Source: Nocardia pseudobrasiliensis NBRC 108224 (GTDB lineage Bacteria > Actinomycetota > Actinomycetes > Mycobacteriales > Mycobacteriaceae). From it: a stretch of 64,000 bases of DNA. The position numbers were made by a program, and so were the translations under genes. The stretch is from positions 1-64,000 of the forward strand of contig NZ_BDBS01000040.1 in NCBI RefSeq assembly GCF_001613105.1, read 5' to 3'. This document shows, piece by piece, positions 1-8,249 of the stretch. The notes beneath the pieces are model-generated. The model searched no databases and had not been told where the DNA came from. It saw only the letters and a program-made list of their open reading frames with translations. Position 1 is the first letter of the stretch, and each line of letters starts with the position of its first letter.

Positions 1-1677
1 GCCGAGACCCGTCGCCCGCGGGGTAAAGCCGCGACGGCCGCCGATATCGCCAACGCCCCGACCGACCGGTACGTCCCGGCGAAGCCCAGTCGAAGCGCCC
101 GCCGCGCGGCCGCGAAACGTCCGCCCAGCAAGCAGGCCCGCGCCGCGCGTATCGCAGGTCGGCTGGCGGCGGCGGCCACCGCGGTGATCGTGGTGTCGGG
201 CACCGGATTCGCCTACTACAGCGAGAAAAGCATCAACGAGGGCTTCACCCGATCCAATGTGATCAGCGAGGCCGATGCGGCCGCCCTCGACGGCGATATG
301 AACATCCTGTTGATCGGCCTGGACACCCGCAAGGATCAGAACGGCAACGATCTGCCCAAGGACATCCTCGATCAGCTGCACGCCGGTGACGGCACCGAGG
401 GCGGCTACAACGCCAATTCGCTGATCCTGGTCCACATTCCGAAGGATCTGAAGAAGATCACCGCCTTCTCCATCCCGCGTGACGACTACGTCCAGGTCGC
501 GGGCATCCCCGGCTACGACCACGCCAAGATCAAGGAAGCCTACGGGCTCAAGAAGGCCACGGTCGAACAGAAGCTGGAGAACCAGGGCGTCAAGGACAAG
601 GTGGAACTGGAACGTCAGGGCCGCGAGGCCGGACGCGAATCCATCGTGGCCACGGTCAAACAGCTCACCGGCGTGCCGATCAACCGCTTTGCCGAGATCT
701 CACTGGTCGGCTTCTACGATCTGGCCAATATCCTCGGCGGCGTCGATGTCTGCCTGAACCACGCGGTCAACGACGAGTACTACTCCGGCGCGGTGTTCCC
801 GGCCGGGCGTCAGCATCTCGACGCCGCCAACGCCCTGTCGTTCGTGCGCCAGCGCCACGGCCTGGACAACGGCGACCTCGACCGCACCCATCGCCAGCAG
901 GCCTTTCTCACCTCGGTTGCCAAGCAGCTCAAGGATTCCGGCACGCTGACCAATGTCGGTAAGCTGCAGGCGCTGATCACCGCCGCGCAGAACGATGTCG
1001 TCCTGTCGCAGGGCTGGAATCTGCTCGACTTCGCCCAGACCATGGGTAAGGCGGGCTCGATCCCGATCGAGTTCCAGACCCTGCCGGTGAAGGCCTACGA
1101 CAATGTCGACGGCCAGGACGTCAATGTCATCGATCCGGCCGCCATCAAGAAGGTCGTGCGCACCGCGTTCGGCGTGCAGACCCCGCAGCCGACCGCCCCG
1201 AAGACCGCGCCGCTGAGCACGGTGGACGTGCGCAATGCGGGCGCGGCCTCCGGTATGGCGGCGAAGGTGTCGAACTTCCTGTCCGGCAAGGGCTTCCACT
1301 CCGGCGACGCGCTCAATGCCCAGTACGGCGACGGCTCCAGCTCGGTGGTGTACTACCCGTCCAGCAGTACCGACGCCGACGCCACCCAGGTCGCCGATAT
1401 GCTCGGCGGGCTGCCGACCGCGCCGTCGAAGAGTGTCGAGGCGGGACATGTGAAGGTGGTCATCGGCAGCGATTTCGCCATGCCGGACGATACGAGTTCG
1501 AGCGCGTCCGCGTCGACGACGGCGAGTCCCGATTCGACCGGTGCGTCCTCCTCTTCGACCTCGGTCTCCGCCTCGGCCGGTAGTTCCGGTGCGGGGGCGA
1601 CTTCGGCCGACGGCCAACCCGATTCGGGTAAACCGGTCACCACCAGCATCGGTTCGGACATCCCCTGCGTGAACTGA
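1..1677 (+). CDS. LytR-CpsA-Psr (LCP) family cell-wall ligase, 5' partial
   Basis: The reading frame is already open at base 1, so the start lies upstream of the window. The visible part has a basic, Ala/Arg-rich cytoplasmic stretch, one membrane segment near bases 160-220, an extracellular LCP domain (NILLIGLDTR, FSIPRDDYV, FVRQRHGLDNGDLDRTHRQQ, with the Arg and Asp residues typical of the family) and a C-terminal LytR_C domain around bases 1205-1480. The last 60 residues are a Ser/Thr/Ala-rich tail ending in a single Cys. LCP proteins attach polymers such as arabinogalactan to peptidoglycan; the polymer here cannot be told. A GTG at 184 falls inside the membrane segment and is not a credible start. 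Confidence 0.93.
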   Translation, partial: AETRRPRGKAATAADIANAPTDRYVPAKPSRSARRAAAKRPPSKQARAARIAGRLAAAATAVIVVSGTGFAYYSEKSINEGFTRSNVISEADAAALDGDMNILLIGLDTRKDQNGNDLPKDILDQLHAGDGTEGGYNANSLILVHIPKDLKKITAFSIPRDDYVQVAGIPGYDHAKIKEAYGLKKATVEQKLENQGVKDKVELERQGREAGRESIVATVKQLTGVPINRFAEISLVGFYDLANILGGVDVCLNHAVNDEYYSGAVFPAGRQHLDAANALSFVRQRHGLDNGDLDRTHRQQAFLTSVAKQLKDSGTLTNVGKLQALITAAQNDVVLSQGWNLLDFAQTMGKAGSIPIEFQTLPVKAYDNVDGQDVNVIDPAAIKKVVRTAFGVQTPQPTAPKTAPLSTVDVRNAGAASGMAAKVSNFLSGKGFHSGDALNAQYGDGSSSVVYYPSSSTDADATQVADMLGGLPTAPSKSVEAGHVKVVIGSDFAMPDDTSSSASASTTASPDSTGASSSSTSVSASAGSSGAGATSADGQPDSGKPVTTSIGSDIPCVN

Positions 1678-1715
1678 ACCCGCGTGTGCGCGCGGGCGTC
1701 TCGCCGCCCGGCGCA

Positions 1716-1721
1716 TAGGAT
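1716..1721 (+). promoter_or_regulatory. -10 element of leaderless lexA-like gene
   Basis: TAGGAT is followed six bases later by the GTG start at 1728 with no Shine-Dalgarno sequence between them. This spacing fits a leaderless transcript. I see no actinobacterial SOS box (GAAC-N4-GTTC type) in the 50 bases upstream. Confidence 0.45.
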
Positions 1722-1727
1722 GCCCCG

Positions 1728-2384
1728 GTGACCGGATACGACGACGCGTTCGACCACCTCGACACCTCGACCCTGCCGCCGCGCCAGCAGCGAATCCTGG
1801 CCACCATTCAGGACTGGGTGGTGCGCCACGGATATCCGCCCGGCACACGGGAGTTGGGCGAGGCGGTCGGCCTGCGCTCCACCTCATCGGTGTCCAAGCA
1901 TCTGAAGGCGCTGGAGGACAGGGGCTTTCTGCGGCGCGGGGAAACCATGACCCGCCCGATCGATGTGCGGCTGTTCCTGCGCGGCGCGGCGCCGCGCGAG
2001 GGCGACGAGGACGCCGTGGCGGTGCCCGTGGTCGGCGATATCGCCGCGGGCGTTCCGATCCTGGCCGAGGAGCACGCCGACGATATGCTCACCCTCTCGC
2101 GTCAGATGGTCGGGCGCGGAACGGTTTTCGCGCTGCGGGTGCGCGGCGACTCGATGATCGACGCGGCCATCTGCGACGGGGATATCGTCGTGGTGCGCCA
2201 GCAGCACGAGGCGCATACCGGCGATATCGTGGCGGCCATGATCGACGAGGAGGCCACGGTGAAGGTGTACCGCCGCAGCGGCGGCCACGTCTACCTCGAG
2301 CCCCGCAACCCGGCCTACCAGGTGATCGACGGCGACCGGGCCGTGGTGCTCGGCAAGGTGGTCTCGGTGATGCGCCGGATGTGA
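1728..2384 (+). CDS. lexA: LexA-like SOS transcriptional repressor
   Basis: The protein has 218 residues. An N-terminal winged helix (about 16-80, LPPRQQRILATIQDW, YPPGTRELGEAVGLRSTSS) is followed by an S24 peptidase/LexA dimerisation domain. The self-cleavage site is Ala107-Gly108 (DIAAGVP), the nucleophile is Ser142 (RGDSM) and the general base is Lys179 (ATVKV), so RecA-stimulated autocleavage should work. The recognition-helix region reads SSVSKHLKALE, whereas typical actinobacterial LexA has SSVAHQL there; it may be a LexA paralogue with altered operator specificity. It lies 63 bp before a UvrA-type ATPase. The family call is firm; being the main SOS regulator is not. Confidence 0.85.
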   Translation: MTGYDDAFDHLDTSTLPPRQQRILATIQDWVVRHGYPPGTRELGEAVGLRSTSSVSKHLKALEDRGFLRRGETMTRPIDVRLFLRGAAPREGDEDAVAVPVVGDIAAGVPILAEEHADDMLTLSRQMVGRGTVFALRVRGDSMIDAAICDGDIVVVRQQHEAHTGDIVAAMIDEEATVKVYRRSGGHVYLEPRNPAYQVIDGDRAVVLGKVVSVMRRM

Positions 2385-2447
2385 CTACCGCACGGTGAGC
2401 ACGAGTTCGCCCGGCGTGTTGATCTTGGATTCGGCCCGGGCGCGGGC

Positions 2448-4928
2448 ATGCTCGACTGCGTGTCCGGTAGACGATTGCCGCGCGCGATCGAGGTGGTCGG
2501 TGCGCGCACGCACAACCTGCGCAATATTGAGGTGCGGGTGCCGTTGTGGTCGCTGGTGATGCTGACCGGGTTGTCCGGGTCGGGTAAGTCGTCGCTGGCC
2601 ATGGGGGTGCTCTACGGGGAGGGTTCGCGCCGCTATCTCGACGGGTTGTCCGCCTACACCCGCCGACGCATCGGGCAGGCCGCGCGCCCGGATGTCGATC
2701 GCGTCGAATTCCTGCCGCCCGCGCTCGCGCTGCGCCAGCGCCCGCCCGTGCCCGGACCGCGCAGTACCGTCGGGACGCTGACCGAGGTGCTCAATGTGGT
2801 GCGGCTGATGTACTCCCGGCTGGGCTGGCATCTGTGCCCGAACGGGCATGTGCTCACCCCGACGCTGGCGCAGAGCGCGCAGCTCTGGCTGGACTGTCCG
2901 GTGTGCCGGGCGCATTTCGAACATCCGAGCGCGGAGTCGTTCTCGTTCAATACGATCGGACGCTGCCCGGACTGCGACGGGCTCGGCATTCGCGACGAGA
3001 TCGACCCCGAGTCCCTGCTCGACGAATCCCGGTCGGTCGCGCAGGGCGCGGTGCGGCCGTGGAATCTGGCCGGGCGCAGCTATATGCCGGAGGTGGCCGC
3101 CGAACTCGGGGTGCGCACCGACGTACCGGTCGCGAAACTCACCGCGCGCGAACGCGATATCCTGCTCGACGGTCCGCCGGAGCGGCGCGAGGTCCATCTG
3201 ACCAGTAAGGCCGGACGCACGGTCAGCCCGGTCATGACCTACGAAAGCGCCCGGCGCACAGTGGAAAACGCGCTCGCCAAGGCCGGCAGCGAACTCACCC
3301 GGCGTCGGCTGAGCCAGTTCTTCCGCACCGGACCCTGCCCGGCCTGTCACGGCACGCGGCTGCGGCCGCGGGCATTGACCACCACGCTGGCGGATCTGAC
3401 CATCGCCGAGGCGAGCGAATTGCGCCTCGACGAGCTGAGCGGCTTCGCCGACCGCGTGGGCGCGAGCCTGCCCGGGGAGCTGCGGCCGCTGTCGGATCGG
3501 CTCACCGGCGAGCTGCGCGACGGGCTGGAACCGTTGCGGCGCTTGGGAATCGGCTATCTCGAGCTGAATCGCGCGGGTGCGACGCTGTCGACCGGCGAGC
3601 GTCAGCGCATCGGGCTGACCGCGACGCTGCAGGCGAAATCGACCGGCATGCTGTATGTGCTCGACGAGCCGTCGGTGGGGCTGCATCCGGACAATGTGGA
3701 GGGTTTGCGCACGGTCCTGCGCGCGCTGGTGGCGGCCGGCAATACCGTGGTGGCCGTCGATCACGACATCGCGCTGCTGCGCGATGCGGATCATCTGATC
3801 GAAATGGGTCCCGGCGCGGGACGCGCGGGCGGCACGGTCGTCGCGCAGGGCACGGTCGCGCAGCTGGCCCGCGCGGCGAAATCGGTGACCGGGCCCTATC
3901 TGTCGGGCCGCTACCAGCGGCGGTTCCGATGCCGTCGCGAGATCGAATCCGGCCATCCCGCACTGGAATTCACCGTCGACGAGCTGTACACGCTGCGCGA
4001 TGTCACCGCGCGCGTGCCGGTGCGCAGACTCACCGCCGTGACCGGAGTGTCGGGCTCGGGGAAGACCTCGCTCATCCTCGACAGCCTGGTTCCGGCGCTC
4101 GTCGAGGAGATCCCGCCGCGTCATGTGCGCGTCGTCGAGCGGGCGGGTGTGCGGCGGACCGTGGTGTCGGACGCGACGCCGATCGGCAACAACTCCCGCT
4201 CCACCCCCGCCACCTACAGCGGCGCGTTCGACGCCATTCGCGCCCGCTACGCCGCCGAATCCGGGCTCGGCGCAACGCATTTCTCCTACAACACCCCCGC
4301 CGGGCAGTGCCCGACCTGTCTCGGTCTGGGGGAGTTGGACCTCGATATCCAGTATCTGCCCGATCTGACCGTCACCTGTCCGGACTGCCACGGCGCGCGC
4401 TACAACCCCGAGACCCTCGCGGTGCGGGTGGACGACAAGACGATCGCGGATGTCCTGGCGCTCACCGTGACCGAGGCCGTCGAACATTTCACCGGCTACT
4501 CCAAGATCACGACGCCACTGCGCGCGCTGCTCGACGTCGGGCTCGGCTATCTGAGCCTCGGGGAGCCCACCCCCGCGCTGTCGGGAGGCGAGGCTCAGCG
4601 ACTGCGCCTGGCGACGGCGCTGCGCACCGATCAGCGCGATGTGCTCTACGTCTTCGACGAGCCCTCGATCGGGTTGCATCCCAACGATATTCGTACCCTG
4701 CTCGGGGTGCTGGATCGGCTGCTGGACGCCGAGGCGACCGTGATCGTCATCGACCACGACCTCGATGTCATCGCCAATGCCGATCATGTGATCGATATGG
4801 GTCCGGGAGGCGGGCCCGACGGCGGCCGGATCATCGCCACGGGCACGCCGGAACGGATCGCCGCCACCGCCGACGGCCGCACCGGGCATTGGCTACGAGA
4901 TCACCTGGGCGACAACGCGTCCGGCTGA
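2448..4928 (+). CDS. UvrA2-class excinuclease ATPase, first copy
   Basis: This 826-residue tandem ABC ATPase belongs to the UvrA family. Half one has Walker A GLSGSGKSS, a variant signature STGERQRIGL and Walker B LYVLDEPSVGLHP; half two has GVSGSGKTS, LSGGEAQRLRLA and LYVFDEPSIGLHP. Cys pairs CPVC, CPDC, CPAC, CPTC and CPDC mark zinc modules. Canonical UvrA is about 950 residues; the length suggests that the UvrB-binding insertion is missing, as in UvrA2/DrrC-like proteins linked to tolerance of DNA-binding drugs. There is no uvrB or uvrC nearby. It follows the lexA-like gene in the same direction, so co-regulation is possible. A second UvrA2 lies at 12668. Confidence 0.87.
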   Translation: MLDCVSGRRLPRAIEVVGARTHNLRNIEVRVPLWSLVMLTGLSGSGKSSLAMGVLYGEGSRRYLDGLSAYTRRRIGQAARPDVDRVEFLPPALALRQRPPVPGPRSTVGTLTEVLNVVRLMYSRLGWHLCPNGHVLTPTLAQSAQLWLDCPVCRAHFEHPSAESFSFNTIGRCPDCDGLGIRDEIDPESLLDESRSVAQGAVRPWNLAGRSYMPEVAAELGVRTDVPVAKLTARERDILLDGPPERREVHLTSKAGRTVSPVMTYESARRTVENALAKAGSELTRRRLSQFFRTGPCPACHGTRLRPRALTTTLADLTIAEASELRLDELSGFADRVGASLPGELRPLSDRLTGELRDGLEPLRRLGIGYLELNRAGATLSTGERQRIGLTATLQAKSTGMLYVLDEPSVGLHPDNVEGLRTVLRALVAAGNTVVAVDHDIALLRDADHLIEMGPGAGRAGGTVVAQGTVAQLARAAKSVTGPYLSGRYQRRFRCRREIESGHPALEFTVDELYTLRDVTARVPVRRLTAVTGVSGSGKTSLILDSLVPALVEEIPPRHVRVVERAGVRRTVVSDATPIGNNSRSTPATYSGAFDAIRARYAAESGLGATHFSYNTPAGQCPTCLGLGELDLDIQYLPDLTVTCPDCHGARYNPETLAVRVDDKTIADVLALTVTEAVEHFTGYSKITTPLRALLDVGLGYLSLGEPTPALSGGEAQRLRLATALRTDQRDVLYVFDEPSIGLHPNDIRTLLGVLDRLLDAEATVIVIDHDLDVIANADHVIDMGPGGGPDGGRIIATGTPERIAATADGRTGHWLRDHLGDNASG

Positions 4929-4933
4929 TACCG

Positions 4934-5341
4934 CTAGGGCAGGGTGTCGGTCAGCACGTCGGAGTTGATGCCCAGCAGGACCATCGGGCGCGCGGTCAGC
5001 ACATGCCAGCGCCGCGAAATGCCCTCGTGCACGGCGTGTGCGGCCGACAGCAGGGGATCGGCGTCGTCGACGCCCACCAGCCGGGCCCCGACATCGGCGG
5101 CGGATCGGCGATCCAGGGTCGGAACGAGCGTATGCGGCATATCGATCAACGCGGCGAGGATATCGAGCTGATCGGATGGGACCTGGGCGCGGGCGGCGGT
5201 GAGGACGGTGGCCGGAACGATGAGGGTGTTACCGGATTCGACGGTGGCCCAGGCGATGGCGTGCGGATACGGATCGCGCCGACACCAGCCGCGGACCGCG
5301 GCCAGGTCCAGCACCACCCCGGACAGGGCGGCCGGGTTCAC
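4934..5341 (-). CDS. PIN-domain-like toxin candidate
   Basis: This 135-residue protein is encoded just downstream of a ribbon-helix-helix gene, overlapping it by four bases, which is the usual antitoxin-toxin order. It resembles a PIN ribonuclease: an early acidic residue in VVLDLAAV, a middle VPATVLTAA segment, and VDDADPLLSAAHAV near the C-terminus where VapC toxins have a conserved Asp. The second acidic residue usually found in the VPxxVxxE position is not obvious, so the active site may be degenerate. The gene ends six bases from the convergent UvrA2 gene. The toxin role is inferred from context and weak fold similarity. Confidence 0.6.
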   Translation of the reverse strand: MNPAALSGVVLDLAAVRGWCRRDPYPHAIAWATVESGNTLIVPATVLTAARAQVPSDQLDILAALIDMPHTLVPTLDRRSAADVGARLVGVDDADPLLSAAHAVHEGISRRWHVLTARPMVLLGINSDVLTDTLP

Positions 5342-5610
5342 GCTGCGCCGGCGCGGTATTCGTTCTCCGACAACGGCGGCAGCCCTAACAGTCGCCTGCC
5401 GTGGTTGACCATCTCGAGCGGCGGGCGGCCGCCGTAGACCGATTCGATCGCGGCCATCGAGCGCTCGCGGTCGAGGCGGGCCTGCACCGATTCGGCGACG
5501 AACGCGCTCACCGATTCGATTCGGCCGCCGTCTCGCCAGCTGTCGAGCGTGGCCGCGACCTCCTCGGGCACGGTCACGGTCACCTTGCGGGTCCGCCGCT
5601 CTCTCGCCAT
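5338..5610 (-). CDS. Ribbon-helix-helix antitoxin
   Basis: The 90-residue protein starts with a basic stretch followed by a ribbon-helix-helix domain (KVTVTVPEEVAATLDSW, then SVSAFVAESVQARLD). The C-terminal half (MVNHGRRLLGLPPL) is probably the toxin-binding arm. Its end overlaps the PIN-like gene by four bases, so the two are likely translationally coupled. A -10-like TACACT on the minus strand ends six bases before the ATG and no Shine-Dalgarno sequence is visible, so the message may be leaderless. It probably autoregulates, as antitoxins of this class do. Confidence 0.7.
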   Translation of the reverse strand: MARERRTRKVTVTVPEEVAATLDSWRDGGRIESVSAFVAESVQARLDRERSMAAIESVYGGRPPLEMVNHGRRLLGLPPLSENEYRAGAA

Positions 5611-5668
5611 ACCGGAAGTGTACTCGGGTATGTATGACGTGCGATTACTACGCGCGTATTATGCGGGT
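5611..5668. promoter_or_regulatory. Shared divergent promoter of two TA-like modules
   Basis: This 58-bp spacer separates two divergently transcribed modules. The plus side has TATTAT at 5657-5662, seven bases before the ATG at 5669; the minus side has TACACT at 5617-5622, six bases from its ATG. The octamer CGGGTATG occurs at 5625-5632 and 5664-5671, 39 bp apart, and is a candidate operator for one of the ribbon-helix-helix proteins. Confidence 0.5.
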
Positions 5669-5944
5669 ATGGGCTTCGAGTGGCCGGATTGGGCCTTGGC
5701 ACATCTGGCCGGCGTCGAACCCCAGGAAGTCCGTCAGGTCCTCGGCGCCATCCGGCGCTGGCCGCGGCTCGCCGACGACAGCAATGTCACCGTGCTGTCG
5801 ATCTGGGCCCGGACCGTCGACGGGCGTCCGCTGATCGTGGTGACCAGGCAGACCGATCAGTGGACCTGGCTGATCGTGGGCGCCCGCGAGATGCGCGCCG
5901 ACGAGCTGACGGTGTTCGAGCACTGGGAACAGGAGAACCGGTGA
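5669..5944 (+). CDS. BrnT-like toxin candidate
   Basis: The 91-residue product matches the layout of BrnT ribonuclease toxins: FEW near the N-terminus, a HLAGVEPQEVRQVL segment where BrnT has KHGVSFEEA, then strands RPLIVVTRQ and WLIVGAREMRADELTVFEHW, like the BrnT ending that carries the catalytic Arg residues. The downstream gene is an RHH protein, giving the toxin-first order of brnTA. I chose the ATG at 5669 because it begins just after a -10 element; an ATG at 5630 would add 13 residues and start upstream of that element. Similarity is by pattern only. Confidence 0.55.
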   Translation: MGFEWPDWALAHLAGVEPQEVRQVLGAIRRWPRLADDSNVTVLSIWARTVDGRPLIVVTRQTDQWTWLIVGAREMRADELTVFEHWEQENR

Positions 5945-6276
5945 TGGGCGAGAAGGACTTTCCCTCCACCCCGGAGGAAACGAGCGCGTTCCTGGACCGG
6001 CTGACCTTCCGGGACGATCCGGTACCGGCCGCGCAGTTGCCGCCGCGATTGTCACCGGGTGAGGACATCATGGTCACCACCTCGATCCGGTTACCGATGC
6101 AGCTGCACGGCCGGATCAAGGAACTCGCCGAACAGCGCGGCATCGGGGTGTCGACCCTGGTGCGTGAATGGGCCGAGGCCGCGGTGGCCGATCTGGACGA
6201 CCACGGTGAGCTCATCTCGCGCGCCGACGCTCTGCGCGCCTTGGCCCGCATCCACACCGTGCGCCACGCCAGCTGA
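5944..6276 (+). CDS. BrnA-like ribbon-helix-helix antitoxin
   Basis: The 110-residue protein has an acidic N-terminal region of about 40 residues (likely toxin-binding) and a C-terminal ribbon-helix-helix domain (TTSIRLPMQLHGRIKELAE, then GVSTLVREWAEAAV). This domain order is that of BrnA. Its ATG shares one base with the stop codon of the BrnT-like gene, so translation is coupled; an in-frame GTG lies three bases earlier. The C-terminus contains a short helix (RADALRALARIH). Confidence 0.6.
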   Translation: MGEKDFPSTPEETSAFLDRLTFRDDPVPAAQLPPRLSPGEDIMVTTSIRLPMQLHGRIKELAEQRGIGVSTLVREWAEAAVADLDDHGELISRADALRALARIHTVRHAS

Positions 6277-6305
6277 TCACGACAGCCGGGCGGTGAGCTC
6301 GGTGA

Positions 6306-7110
6306 TCAGTCGATGGTCACCGCGGCCTCCCGAGCGCGGTCGCCGGGCGCGGGCATATCGCCCCAATCCGAACCGTCCTCGGAATTGAGGACGCTGCCGG
6401 GATAGGTGATACGCAACTGCGCGAGGGGCGCGGCCAGCCACTGTCGGAACGAGTGCCGGGTCAGAACCGTTTTCGCCAGCGTCGGCCCGAGATAGCGTCG
6501 CATGAGCCGGGCCGCGACCGACCGCCCGGAGATGACGCCGAACATCCGGTCGGTGGCCTTCAGCAGCCGCTCGCCGACCGGGTGCCGGTCACCGCTGTAG
6601 CTGTCGAGCAGTGTGTCCGCATTCGCGCCGGTTACATTGCCGCGCTGGACCATTGCGAGTTTCCAGGCCAGGTTGTAGGCGTCCTGGATGCCGGTGTTCA
6701 TACCCTGCGCACCGGCCGGACTGTGCACGTGCGCGGCATCGCCGACGACGAAGATCCGCCCGGCGCGGTAGTCGGGCACGGTGCGCCGGTGCAGACGGTA
6801 ACGGCTGACCCAGTATTCGCGGACCACGCGGGTGGGCACGGGGCAGCGCTCGTCCATCATCTGCTGGAACTGCTCGTGGGTCGGTTCGCTGTATTCCGGG
6901 GCCGGGCCCTCGGGACCGGTGTCCACTTTGCCGAAGATCCGGTAGCGGGCCGGTGCCGGGCATCGAGAAGGCGGCCATGAAGCCCGCGCGGGCCGGAAGA
7001 CGTAGAGGTCCCCGTGCGGCATTTCCCAATCCAATTCCGCGTCGGCCATGATGAATTCGTCCGGATAGGTCGCGCCGAGGAACGGGATGTTCGCGCTCCC
7101 CCTTAATTCA
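6306..7110 (-). pseudogene. FAD-dependent monooxygenase, truncated and frameshifted
   Basis: This is the middle-to-C-terminal part of a phenol-hydroxylase/PgaE-type flavin monooxygenase: FLGATYPDEF, RYRLHRRTVPDYRAGR, then the FAD-binding GDAAHVHSPAGAQGMNTG and DAYNLAWKLA. The N-terminal Rossmann half with GxGxxG is absent; similarity begins abruptly near 7100. Around 6955-6990 the expected residues (ARAGFMAAFSMPG) are in a different frame from both flanks, so two compensating indels occurred. The C-terminal domain of the family is also missing. It is almost certainly non-functional. The adjoining GNAT gene begins about 40 bp further on. Confidence 0.8.
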
Positions 7111-7150
7111 TCATTTGATGGGCCGCGCGGCCCATGATCGCAATGGGCGG

Positions 7151-7723
7151 TCAGCGCTGCTTGATCCAGTACATCTGCGTGCCGGTGTCGGCGGGCGCGG
7201 CTCTCGGCCGCGGGCCGAGTCGGTCGAGGTGGAAGCCGAGCCGGCGGGGGACGGCTGCGCTGCGGATATTGGCGACGTCGCAGCGGATTTCGACGCGGGT
7301 GATGCCGGGCAGGGTGCGGGCGAGGTCGGTCAGCGCGGCTGCGGCGCGGGTGATCACACCGCGGCCGGTGTGGGCGGTATGGCACCAGTAGCCGAGTTCG
7401 ATTGCGCCGTCGCCGATTCGGTCGTGCAGGTTGATGCCGCCGAGAAGTGCGCCGTCGCGGTCGAAGATGCCGTAGCGGTAGCCACCGTCCGTGCTCGGCC
7501 AGAGTTCGCATTTCGCGGCGTAGCGGCGCTGTCCCTCGAGGGTGGCCAATTCGACGAGGCTGTCGCCCCACCACGGGCGCAGCAGGTCGTACGAGGCGGT
7601 GATCGCCGCCCATCGCGGGAACAGATCGCGACGCTGCCATCGGCGGATCAGCAGATCTCCCTGCTCGATCCGCGGGGCGGGGTGGATGCCGGGCGGCAGG
7701 GTCGACCTCGGTTCGGGGTGCAT
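7151..7723 (-). CDS. GNAT-family N-acetyltransferase (RimJ/RimL type)
   Basis: The 190-residue protein has the acetyltransferase_3 layout: LLIRRWQRRDL at the start, YGIFDRDGALLGGINL (beta 2-3), a WCHTAHTGRGVITRAAAAL acetyl-CoA loop that follows the Q/RxxGxG/A pattern loosely, and IRCDVANIRSAAVPRRLGF near the end. Such enzymes acetylate protein N-termini or small amines; the substrate is unknown. It is transcribed toward the decayed monooxygenase. Confidence 0.85.
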   Translation of the reverse strand: MHPEPRSTLPPGIHPAPRIEQGDLLIRRWQRRDLFPRWAAITASYDLLRPWWGDSLVELATLEGQRRYAAKCELWPSTDGGYRYGIFDRDGALLGGINLHDRIGDGAIELGYWCHTAHTGRGVITRAAAALTDLARTLPGITRVEIRCDVANIRSAAVPRRLGFHLDRLGPRPRAAPADTGTQMYWIKQR

Positions 7724-7916
7724 GGCAATGATGATCGCCGGTTTCGGTGCTGGCCCGTGGATTCGGTTGTGATCATCTGCCGGAATGCTTCGGCGCGGGC
7801 ATCGGGCCGGACTGTTCGATGCGAAGTTTGTCCGGTTAGCAATTCGCTATGGAACCGGGGTACTGGATTGGACGTCTGACTGTGTCGTGTACATCTGGTG
7901 GTGAAGGGAGAGTGAG

Positions 7917-8249
7917 TTGGCCGGGTTTCTGAGCGTGGATATCGATGTGCTGGGCAAGATGGTGCAGTTGCTGCGGGGTTCGGAGCAGGTGCTCAACGAT
8001 GCGATGACCGCCATGAAGCAGGGCGGGCACGGCGATATCGGGCCGCAGGTTCTCAATGACGCGGCCGACAGTTTCCAGACGCGATGGCATTACGGACTGC
8101 AGCGGATCGGCGAGCACGCGAAATCCGCGGGGGACGGCATTTCCCAATGCCGCGATGCCTACGAAGAGGTGGATCAGGGTTTCGCGGACGCGTTGACCCA
8201 AGCGCAATCCGCGGTGGATCAGTCCCTCGGCCAATTCGAACGTAAGTGA
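7917..8249 (+). CDS. EspC/WXG100-like type VII secretion protein
   Basis: The 110-residue, helical, Cys-free protein resembles the ESX secretion-associated EspC family: an N-terminal LSVDIDVLGKMVQLL helix, a turn, then FQTRWHYGLQRIGEHA, where the Trp sits in the helix-turn region. The start is a TTG preceded by AAGGGAGAG, a good Shine-Dalgarno sequence; no better start is in frame. It overlaps the next gene by four bases and opens a four-gene cassette. By family precedent it probably dimerises with, or helps export, the following protein through an ESX system encoded elsewhere. Confidence 0.72.
   Translation: MAGFLSVDIDVLGKMVQLLRGSEQVLNDAMTAMKQGGHGDIGPQVLNDAADSFQTRWHYGLQRIGEHAKSAGDGISQCRDAYEEVDQGFADALTQAQSAVDQSLGQFERK

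Noticed and set aside
1680..1727. SOS box in front of the lexA-like gene
   Set aside because: No GAAC-N4-GTTC-type palindrome is present in this short spacer.
2385..4889. Long antisense open frame over the first UvrA2 gene
   Set aside because: It has no domain similarity and only reflects GC-rich codon bias on the opposite strand of a clear UvrA gene.
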